Below, one piece after another: positions 8,001 to 12,645 of a DNA stretch of 12,645 bases. Position numbers and translations under genes: made by a program. Numbering within the stretch: the stretch's first letter is position 1; each line of letters begins with the position of its first letter. The notes under the pieces are model-generated. The model was given only the letters and a program-made list of their open reading frames with translations. It searched no databases and was not told where the DNA came from. The DNA is taken from the NCBI GenBank assembly GCA_022013205.1, contig JAKLQT010000132.1:1-12645 (forward strand). The letters run 5' to 3'. Source of the stretch: Candidatus Omnitrophota bacterium (GTDB lineage: Bacteria; Omnitrophota; Gorgyraeia; B26-G9).

Positions 8001-8096
8001 AAAATAAACTCCATATCTTATCCTTAAATATTTAACTAAAAAAACCGCAACTAATAGGGAACAAAAGTGTTCGGTAAATTCTCCAAAAAATGAAGA

Positions 8097-8648
8097 TTAG
8101 ACGGGAACATAAAAGGAGACAAACGTATCCCCATATTTTTTAAGCTGCCAAAGCTTCAGTTTATCCGTATGCTCAGGCAACTCATCCTTTTTATAATGCT
8201 CAATAACTATTATTGAAGACGGGAGTAATATATCACAGTTGCCGATGTTGAGCAAGCATTTTTTTGCCAATCCAAGTGAATAAGGAGGGTCAGCAAAAAC
8301 AATATGAAAACGTAAATTCTTCTTTCTTAAAATATTAAAGGCGGTAAAAACATCCCTGCCGATAACCCTGCATTCTGAGCTGAATCCCAAATGCAACATA
8401 TTCTCCCGGATGACTCTAAGCGGAAGTTTATTTTTTTCAACAAAGATAACGCTTCTGGCCGCATTGCTCAAAGCCTCAAACCCAAGTACGCCGCTGCCGC
8501 TGAACAGATCAAGCACTTCTTTCCCCTCGACAAAATCACCTAAAACAGAAAAAATTGCTTCTCTGACCATTGTTCTTGTCGGCCGGACATATTTTGACTT
8601 TGGGATCTTAAGTGTTTTGCCTTTACAATTACCTGTAACAATACGCAT
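8097..8648 (-). CDS. rsmD: 16S rRNA (guanine966-N2)-methyltransferase RsmD
   Basis: SAM-dependent methyltransferase acting on G966 of 16S rRNA during 30S assembly. The ATG at 8648 gives the family start MRIVTGNCKGKTLKIP and has GGAAG six bases upstream; the open frame extends to a GTG at 8684, but those 12 residues are not family-like. From 8648 the protein has 183 residues. The RPTxxxVREAIFS motif (22-34), the SAM loop LDLFSGSGVLGFEAL (46-60) and the catalytic DPPY (120-123) are all visible. It sits just below the terminator that ends gspL and directly above coaD, a frequent pairing, so it likely heads the long housekeeping unit. Confidence 0.93.
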   Translation of the reverse strand: MRIVTGNCKGKTLKIPKSKYVRPTRTMVREAIFSVLGDFVEGKEVLDLFSGSGVLGFEALSNAARSVIFVEKNKLPLRVIRENMLHLGFSSECRVIGRDVFTAFNILRKKNLRFHIVFADPPYSLGLAKKCLLNIGNCDILLPSSIIVIEHYKKDELPEHTDKLKLWQLKKYGDTFVSFYVPV

Positions 8649-8691
8649 AATAATCTTCCGAAATTTTCTCTGTCCGGGACACACACAACAT

Positions 8692-8727
8692 AAAAAAAGC
8701 CCTAAGCTTCCTGCTTAGCTTAGAGCT
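8692..8727 (-). terminator. Intrinsic terminator after gspL
   Basis: On the minus strand, AGCTCTAAGC (8727 to 8718) pairs with GCTTAGGGCT (8707 to 8698) over 10 bp with one G-T wobble and a 10-nt loop. A run of seven T follows on that strand. It begins 17 nt past the gspL stop codon and separates the secretion genes from rsmD. Confidence 0.85.
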
Positions 8728-8743
8728 GACCATCGTCTTGCTT

Positions 8744-10096
8744 TTACCTGCCCTGAGCCTTATCCAGATTAGCCTGGATTTCAAAGTCAATAAGCTCTTC
8801 ATCCTTAATCTTTCTGCGGCTGGAAAAATTAAGATGGCTGTTTTTAAAATAAGAGGAATTTTCTATCGAGCCCACAAAGTCCAAAACCTCTCCCAGGCTC
8901 TTAGCCTGGCCCCTGACAACAAGAACTCCCTGTTCATTGATAGAAAGCATATTCAACGTGCTTGTCGCTGAAGCAACGTTGATCAAATCGGTAATCGCGT
9001 CAAGAATAAGAAGTTGAGATATCAGCTGAGTTTGCACCATCTGCAGTTTCTGCGCTTTATTCTGGATGGCCTGTGCCTGCGGTTTTAACCGGGATAATTT
9101 CTCTTCAATTTTTCTAAGATACGATTCTTTATTGCTAAGCATCATCCAAAACATTGCCGCGACAAGAAGGATGTTGGCAATAACCAGTACACTAGAAATA
9201 AAAATTTTCTTTTTTAGTTTTTCGCGCATTCGCTCGCTCAGGAATTCATCGCTTAAAAGGTTTATTTCCTGCCTCTGAGTAAATACCATGCCGCTGGCGA
9301 TATCAATCTTTTTCTCTATAAAAAACGGGATATCAAAACTCGGCTTAAGCGCATCCGCTATTTGCTCAAGATCAGGGCGAAAACCTCCGATTATTATTTT
9401 GCTTAGTTTTCTCTGTTTGATATTATTGAAAAACAATTCAATACTGAGTCTTATCTCGCTGATTAAGACTTGAGAAAAGTTTTTCCCAACCCCTTGAAGG
9501 AACCCGCGGCTGAAAGCAAGTACGCCGTTTTTGACGATAATTATTTCGACCGCTTCATCCTCAAAATACACAATCATAAAACTGCTTTTCAAAATAAGAT
9601 TTTTGTCTCTATGCATTAAATAGCGCAGTGAATTCACTATCGCTAAAGAACTCAAATTCAAGGAATCAATTTCAAGGCCAAGTTTTTGAAAACCTTCAAT
9701 CAGTTTTAAAACTTCCGTTTTATGCGTAACCACAACCAGTGTATCAGAATAACCGCTCTCCTTTTTATTAAGCACAAGATATCTTATGGTTGTCTCATCC
9801 GGCTTAAGAGGCAAAAGCTCAGCGGCCTCATACCTGACCATGCGGGATATTTCCTGGTAATCATGCGTTGGAAAAGAAAAAAAACGCACTCCGGCCTGAT
9901 GCCTGAAAAGACAGCTGAGGAGCTGTGTTTTGGCTATACCCTCTTTCCTGATAACTTCCTTTATTTTCGCCTCATCGAGTGCGCCGTTCTTAAACCCGAT
10001 ACTTAAATCCTGAACCTTTTTAAATCCATCTCCGGTAACATTGAATTTGGCAATACGAAGTTTTTGTTTTGTTAAATAAACCGCTGTTTTAAGCAA
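8744..10096 (-). CDS. gspL: GspL-like protein: fused PilM-type actin fold and PilN-type domain
   Basis: Inner-membrane assembly component of a type II secretion or type IV pilus-like system, expected to connect the cytoplasmic ATPase with the pseudopilus. It has 450 residues. Residues 1-270 look like the PilM/GspL actin-like cytoplasmic domain (start LKTAVYLTKQKLRIAKF; IIIGGFR at 234-240). At 278-281 comes INLL, the usual start of PilN, then one membrane segment at about 299-320, a coiled-coil stretch (322-355) and a ferredoxin-like PilN/GspL periplasmic domain to the end. It is therefore either GspL or a PilM-PilN fusion. The start is TTG at 10096 with GGGGAG eight bases upstream, inside the gspK end. 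Being third after gspJ and gspK favours the GspL reading. It is followed by a terminator. Confidence 0.78.
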   Translation of the reverse strand: MLKTAVYLTKQKLRIAKFNVTGDGFKKVQDLSIGFKNGALDEAKIKEVIRKEGIAKTQLLSCLFRHQAGVRFFSFPTHDYQEISRMVRYEAAELLPLKPDETTIRYLVLNKKESGYSDTLVVVTHKTEVLKLIEGFQKLGLEIDSLNLSSLAIVNSLRYLMHRDKNLILKSSFMIVYFEDEAVEIIIVKNGVLAFSRGFLQGVGKNFSQVLISEIRLSIELFFNNIKQRKLSKIIIGGFRPDLEQIADALKPSFDIPFFIEKKIDIASGMVFTQRQEINLLSDEFLSERMREKLKKKIFISSVLVIANILLVAAMFWMMLSNKESYLRKIEEKLSRLKPQAQAIQNKAQKLQMVQTQLISQLLILDAITDLINVASATSTLNMLSINEQGVLVVRGQAKSLGEVLDFVGSIENSSYFKNSHLNFSSRRKIKDEELIDFEIQANLDKAQGR

Positions 10097-10098
10097 TG

Positions 10099-10953
10099 TT
10101 AGTTCTCCCCTACGTAAAGTATTTTAAACCCGTCCTCTTCTCTTCTAATTACCACCTCTATTAGCTTTTCTATTGATCTTCCTGATGATACAGCCTTTGA
10201 TTTAATTCTAAAAACCGAAGAGTTCACCTTGGCCAGTTTAATCAAAGGGCCTATCTGCTGGGGCGTCAATCCCAGCAAAGAAAGTTCTTCTGAAAGTGTG
10301 TCTTTATTCTCAAAAGGCGTATTTTGCCTCTTGTCTTTAATCGCCTCAACCATCCTCCTGCTCATCCCGGGAAGCATTAACAAAACCTCTTCCCCTACGG
10401 TATTTATATTCAGCTTACCATCAGAAAAAGTCGTAAACAGGCCATAAAGTTTGACTTTGCCCTCACTTGTTATTATATCAAATTTATCCTCATTAATCAT
10501 GGTTATATCTTTTAACTCCTCCGGGACATTAAATGGACGCTTTTGACAGATGGCTTCCAGGTCTTCCTTTTGCAAGCCTTCATATACCCCTGCCGCACTA
10601 TCTAAGACTTCTCTAGAAATAAGATTAATATTAAGGAACCTGTCTTCGTCGGTTACTTTAACGGAAAGAACTCCGTAATCATTTTCTAAAACAAGCTCCT
10701 GGCTCCAGTCATCGCCCAGCGCGTCAAATCCAGCATCATCGGCTGCCAACTTTACAATTAAGCGGTTAACCCCTTCTTTAGCCAGGTAAAAAGCCCTTAA
10801 CTCTTCATTGTTCAGGCTGCGCAGCCGTATGTTTATCCTGTTTTTAAACCCCAGCGTCAAAACTACAACCGATAAAAAGAATAACACCCACAACACAATA
10901 ATTAAAATGATTCCCTTATCAGCCTTATCGGGATTATTGCGATTCTTCATCAT
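10099..10953 (-). CDS. gspK: Type II secretion minor pseudopilin GspK
   Basis: Large minor pseudopilin that caps the tip of the type II secretion pseudopilus. It has 284 residues. The N-terminus has a prepilin-type junction, K13-G14|I15, followed by a hydrophobic helix (15-36). The mature +5 position is isoleucine rather than the usual glutamate, which is characteristic of GspK. Next come ELRAFYLAKEGVNR (50-64) and the two GspK signatures DEDRFLNINLI (102-112) and DGKLNINTV (178-186), then a helix-hairpin-helix LLMLPGMSRRMVEAI (191-205). It overlaps gspJ by 20 nt and ends two bases before gspL, so the three genes form one tightly packed unit. Confidence 0.92.
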   Translation of the reverse strand: MMKNRNNPDKADKGIILIIVLWVLFFLSVVVLTLGFKNRINIRLRSLNNEELRAFYLAKEGVNRLIVKLAADDAGFDALGDDWSQELVLENDYGVLSVKVTDEDRFLNINLISREVLDSAAGVYEGLQKEDLEAICQKRPFNVPEELKDITMINEDKFDIITSEGKVKLYGLFTTFSDGKLNINTVGEEVLLMLPGMSRRMVEAIKDKRQNTPFENKDTLSEELSLLGLTPQQIGPLIKLAKVNSSVFRIKSKAVSSGRSIEKLIEVVIRREEDGFKILYVGEN

Positions 10954-11542
10954 GAGTTAGATCCATAATATTTGCCATTGGAATATTAATATATTTTACC
11001 AGATCAAACGAACCGCTCTTCTCAAAGGCCGGGGCAAAATTAACCTCAATGCTTACCTCCTGCGGTAAAATCAATTCTTCCGGCCATATTTCATGCCAGA
11101 TATTTTCATCTTTACTGAAATACTTTAATTTTAACTCACGGATTTTTGTGTTGATAACCTCTTCCCGCGGTGCCTCTTCGTCATCAAGGCGCGTATACAT
11201 CACCTTTGAGCGTAAAAGTGAAAAGGAGTTATCACCTTCGTTGGGGCGCAGATAGAAAGCAACCTTTTCTATGCCACCTTCCGGGCTTGTTGAAAAAAAA
11301 TCAATTCTTTCTCCTAAGCCGACAAACGAGATCTTTTCATTTTCAGGATTTAAAAAAGCGCAGCGCAGTGCTCTTTCCATTACTTTTAAACTTAAAACCG
11401 CCTCCTGCATCATTTGGTCCAGATTTTCTTCCTGCTTCCAAACTTTGACTCCCAAATATAAACTTGAGTAAACAGAGGCCGCAACAATGGCAAAAACAGA
11501 CATCCCGATTAGTAATTCTAATAAAGTAAAACCCTTTTTCAT
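10934..11542 (-). CDS. gspJ: Type II secretion minor pseudopilin GspJ
   Basis: Minor pseudopilin of the pseudopilus tip complex. The start MKKGFTLLELLIGMSVFAIV is a class III prepilin signal: cleavage after Gly4, mature Phe1 and Glu5. The frame has three in-frame ATGs spaced three codons apart (11560, 11551, 11542); I chose the last because it gives a standard short leader and because an extended -10 element covers the first. Length from 11542 is 202 residues. The C-terminal half has the GspJ pattern, including IWHEIWPEELILPQEVSIEV. It overlaps gspK by 20 nt. The usual upstream partners gspG, gspH and gspI are absent; an intrinsic terminator hairpin lies 26 bp above the outermost start. Confidence 0.88.
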   Translation of the reverse strand: MKKGFTLLELLIGMSVFAIVAASVYSSLYLGVKVWKQEENLDQMMQEAVLSLKVMERALRCAFLNPENEKISFVGLGERIDFFSTSPEGGIEKVAFYLRPNEGDNSFSLLRSKVMYTRLDDEEAPREEVINTKIRELKLKYFSKDENIWHEIWPEELILPQEVSIEVNFAPAFEKSGSFDLVKYINIPMANIMDLTHDEESQ

Positions 11543-11567
11543 TATATTCATTATATGCATTATAACA
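11538..11567 (-). promoter_or_regulatory. Extended -10 promoter and triplicated TATAATG at the gspJ start
   Basis: On the minus strand, TGTTATAAT (11567 to 11559) is a perfect extended -10 element (TGnTATAAT). It is the first of three 9-bp tandem units TATAATGnA at 11564-11556, 11555-11547 and 11546-11538; each unit carries a -10-like hexamer and an in-frame ATG. No good -35 is seen (TTAGTA at 17-bp spacing). If the first unit is the promoter, transcription starts near 11552, and the mRNA would be nearly leaderless with initiation at 11551 or 11542. Confidence 0.5.
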
Positions 11568-11585
11568 CAAATCCATATTTTTACT

Positions 11586-11615
11586 AAAAAAAGCCGGGGT
11601 TTCCCGGCTTTTTTT
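11586..11615. terminator. Perfect bidirectional terminator hairpin
   Basis: Arms 11586-11598 and 11603-11615 are perfectly complementary over 13 bp: seven A then GCCGGG, with a GTTT loop, then CCCGGC and seven T. Both strands have a GC-rich stem followed by a U run, so it can stop transcription either way. It sits 26 bp upstream of the outermost gspJ ATG. Leftward transcripts entering from the accessory end would be stopped here, so gspJ must have its own promoter. Confidence 0.88.
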
Positions 11616-11641
11616 GTTTTTGATATTTTTACAGAGATCTT

Positions 11642-11730
11642 TTATCCCTCATGCTTTGAAAACCCCGGGCTTTGGTTCGACTATGCTCACCATCCTGAGC
11701 CTGTTAAAGGATAGCCCGGGTGAGCTTCAT
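11642..11730. repeat. 89-bp dispersed repeat, copy 2 (inverted relative to copy 1)
   Basis: Reverse complement of 6377-6465 with three substitutions in 89 positions and no gaps. The match stops abruptly at both ends, so the unit is sharply bounded and larger than the central palindrome. The fold is the same: an 8-bp outer CCCGGGCT/AGCCCGGG-type stem and an inner GCTCA/TGAGC stem. Here it is in non-coding DNA between the terminator and the plus-strand promoter. No transposase or obvious target-site duplication is visible. Confidence 0.9.
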
Positions 11731-11739
11731 CTGCGCGCT

Positions 11740-11767
11740 TTTAAATGAACACCAGTGTAAATTTAAA
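11740..11767. promoter_or_regulatory. Imperfect palindrome upstream of the plus-strand promoter
   Basis: TTTAAATGAACAC (11740-11752) faces GTGTAAATTTAAA (11755-11767) across a 2-bp centre; 11 of 13 positions pair. The centre is ACAC-CA-GTGT. It ends 16 bp before the -35 hexamer, a usual place for an activator or repressor site. Symmetry and position are seen; binding by a regulator is inference. Confidence 0.35.
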
Positions 11768-11783
11768 AAAGTTTTTCAGGGGA

Positions 11784-11812
11784 TTGACAGGAAAAATATT
11801 TTTTGATATATA
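11784..11812 (+). promoter_or_regulatory. Sigma-70-type promoter for the small secreted-peptide ORF
   Basis: TTGACA (11784-11789), a 17-bp spacer, then TATATA (11807-11812). The -35 is a perfect match and the -10 matches four of six (TATAAA at 11809 is an alternative with 19-bp spacing). Transcription would start near 11820, about 95 nt before the ATG at 11916. Confidence 0.65.
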
Positions 11813-11832
11813 AAATAATTATCAGGTAAAAT

Positions 11833-11861
11833 AGTTTTCCAGGAACAAAACTAAAAGTTTT
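11833..11861 (+). promoter_or_regulatory. Possible alternative leader hairpins
   Basis: AGTTTT (11833-11838), AAAACT (11847-11852) and AGTTTT (11856-11861) lie in the predicted leader. The middle block can pair with either flank, giving two mutually exclusive 6-bp stems with loops of 8 and 3 nt. The stems are A/T-rich and weak, so this may be chance. Confidence 0.2.
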
Positions 11862-11915
11862 TGCGTGTAGATGCGTTATTTTTAGGGGCTATCTTTAACC
11901 TGAAGGAGGTGTGTT

Positions 11916-12029
11916 ATGAAAAGTGAAAATTTTTTATTAAGATTAATAGAATTGATGCTTATAGCGATTTTTGTTTTCAGCGATCTGCCTGTGCTTGCGC
12001 AGGAATCTGAAGATGTTAAGGAATTGTAA
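11916..12029 (+). CDS. Putative secreted small peptide (37 residues)
   Basis: I do not recognise this family. The ORF encodes 37 residues with a basic/polar start (MKSENFLLR), a hydrophobic stretch (about 11-21) and a likely signal-peptidase site after LPVLA (residue 28), leaving a tiny acidic tail QESEDVKEL. What makes it credible is the near-perfect ribosome-binding site AAGGAGGTG, five bases before the ATG, plus a sigma-70-type promoter 100 bp upstream. In the -1 frame reading continues past the stop with charged codons (KTERQGETLVIKLPKKKE) to 12085, so it could also be a frameshifted remnant of a slightly longer protein, or a leader peptide for the protease remnant that starts 24 nt downstream. 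Confidence 0.5.
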   Translation: MKSENFLLRLIELMLIAIFVFSDLPVLAQESEDVKEL

Positions 12030-12053
12030 AAACAGAAAGGCAAGGGGAGACAC

Positions 12054-12426
12054 TTGTTATTAAACTGCCTAAGAAAAAAGAATAAGGGAATTTTGTTTTT
12101 TGTTGTTTTATTCATAGCCTTAATGCCGTCCTTTGCTTATGCCGGTTTTCAGGCAGATGAACAGGCGACTATTGAGGTTTTTGAACGGGTTTCTCCCTCA
12201 GTTGTCTTTATAAAAAACGCGTCTTTGAAATGGGATTTGTTTTTAGCTTATTTGTACGAAGTTCCCCAGGGAGCAGGGTCAGGTTTTATCTGGGATAAGC
12301 AAGGCCATATTGTTACTAATTTTCATGTTATTTATCAAGCGGATAAAATTGAACGATAAAATCGACATTAAGTTTTTGCGTGCCGGAAAAGAATACGGTA
12401 CAACAGCTGTTTTACAGGAATTATAA
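12054..12426 (+). pseudogene. Internally deleted S1C (DegP/HtrA-like) serine protease
   Basis: The frame opens at a TTG (12054) with AGGGGAG just upstream, then a signal peptide (hydrophobic at about 13-25, cleavage after AYA, residue 30). Next is the S1C N-terminus: TIEVFERVSPSVVFIKN (39-55), then EVPQGAGSGFIWDKQGHIVTNFHVI, including catalytic His91. Six residues later the frame meets TAA (12357). In the +1 frame from 12349, a stretch ending at 12426 reads LNDKIDIKFLRAGKEYGTTAV, which looks like the last strands of a PDZ domain. The catalytic Asp and Ser regions and most of the PDZ are gone. The simplest reading is an internal deletion plus frameshift, with TTGAA at the junction. A functional protease is excluded, but a secreted 101-residue fragment could still be made. 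Confidence 0.72.
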
Positions 12427-12451
12427 AATTCAAGAAATAAAAAAGCAGTAA

Positions 12452-12565
12452 AATATCTATCATAAAAAACGGTTCTTTTGCAATAAATGTGGAAAATGTT
12501 GTATAAGTGAAGCCGTGACAAGATTATGGGTAAATTTTACGCTTACAACAAATTTTCTCCGCTAA
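12452..12565 (+). pseudogene. Fragment with CxxCGxCC cysteine motif
   Basis: Between stop codons at 12449 and 12563 one frame encodes 37 residues including KRFFCNKCGKCCISEAV. The FxCxxCGxCC pattern recalls the N-terminus of YkgJ-type iron/zinc-chelating proteins (UPF0153), but there is no start codon, no ribosome-binding site and no downstream part of the domain. It may be the relic of a second decayed gene or a chance string of Cys codons. Confidence 0.28.
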
Positions 12566-12595
12566 AAAGCAGCGGAACCGGCAAATCTGCGTTGT
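12545..12595. repeat. Composite stem-loop near the right edge
   Basis: TCCGCT (12558-12563) pairs with AGCGGA (12571-12576) around a 7-nt loop. Outside it ATTT (12552-12555) can pair with AAAT (12583-12586), and ACAAC (12545-12549) with GTTGT (12591-12595), so the whole forms a long interrupted palindrome. No U run follows closely enough to call it a clean terminator. Confidence 0.4.
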
Positions 12596-12618
12596 GTTTT
12601 TGGCGCTTCAGAAACTCT

Positions 12619-12639
12619 CCCCGCCAGAATGCGGCGGGG
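12619..12639. repeat. GC-rich hairpin at the right edge
   Basis: CCCCGCC (12619-12625) pairs perfectly with GGCGGGG (12633-12639) around the loop AGAATGC. It is much more GC-rich than its surroundings. It could be a terminator whose U run lies outside the window, or part of another dispersed palindromic repeat cut by the edge. Confidence 0.5.
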
Positions 12640-12645
12640 CTCAGA

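Larger units (their letters stand above)
11576..11915. other. Divergent intergenic region (340 bp)
   Basis: No credible gene is seen here. From left to right it holds a perfect terminator hairpin (11586-11615), the second 89-bp repeat (11642-11730), an imperfect palindrome (11740-11767), a plus-strand promoter (11784-11812) and a leader with two alternative hairpins (11833-11861). It separates the leftward gsp genes from the rightward small ORF. Confidence 0.7.

Noticed and set aside
8745..8775. GGCTCAGG-like piece at the gspL 3' end, similar to the repeat core
   Set aside because: Only about 8-10 bases match and they encode the natural gspL C-terminus; no flanking repeat sequence is present.
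11671..11690. GGTTCGACTATG looks like a tRNA T-arm
   Set aside because: No acceptor, D-arm or anticodon stem can be placed around it; the same sequence is part of the 89-bp repeat, which occurs twice.
11882..12115. Minus-strand open frame opposite the small ORF and protease start
   Set aside because: No ribosome-binding site or family likeness; the plus strand carries the promoter, ribosome-binding site and recognisable S1C sequence.
12279..12521. Minus-strand 80-codon open frame near the right end
   Set aside because: Antisense to the protease remnant and the cysteine-motif scrap, with no start signals and an unremarkable translation.
12545..12595. Integron attC-like site suggested by ACAAC...GTTGT ends
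   Set aside because: The outer 7-mers do not match the RYYYAAC and GTTRRRY core sites, and no integrase or cassette array is visible.

Overview
The window looks like a chromosomal segment of a Gram-negative, moderately AT-rich, uncultivated-type bacterium. The mix of a fatty-acid/phospholipid operon, an acetate kinase/phosphotransacetylase pair, bL32 with a zinc ribbon, and type II secretion pseudopilin genes with a PilM/PilN-like fused GspL would suit the Omnitrophota/PVC area. That placement rests on gene style and recollection, not on a search, and is tentative. Everything from 234 to 11,560 is a dense, co-directional minus-strand gene series; only the last 1.1 kb is oriented the other way.

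Reading in the direction of transcription (right to left): a type II secretion group gspJ-gspK-gspL (11,542 to 8,744) closes with a clear intrinsic terminator. A long housekeeping series follows: rsmD, coaD, pta, ackA, yceD (DUF177), rpmF, plsX, fabD, fabG, acpP, fabF, ending in another intrinsic terminator at 169-208. The logic is acetyl-CoA/acetate interconversion (Pta-AckA), CoA synthesis (CoaD), acyl-phosphate formation (PlsX) and type II fatty-acid synthesis (FabD, FabG, ACP, FabF). The widespread yceD-rpmF-plsX-fab order is kept, but fabH is missing from its usual place between plsX and fabD. To the left, a perfect consensus sigma-70 promoter (100-128) and a ribosome-binding site point to a further minus-strand gene starting just outside the window.

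The right end (11,576-12,645) is different. It has a perfect bidirectional terminator hairpin, one copy of an 89-bp dispersed repeat whose inverted partner lies between pta and ackA, a palindrome, a good sigma-70 promoter, and a plus-strand 37-codon ORF for a putative secreted peptide with a near-ideal ribosome-binding site. Next come an internally deleted, frameshifted S1C (DegP/HtrA-type) protease pseudogene, a 37-codon scrap with a CxxCGxCC cysteine motif, and two stem-loops at the window edge. This end reads as a decaying, rearranged accessory stretch next to a conserved operon.

I found no convincing new multi-gene system. The best leads are the inverted 89-bp repeat pair, the deleted protease, and the short secreted-peptide gene with its own promoter, palindrome and possible alternative leader hairpins.
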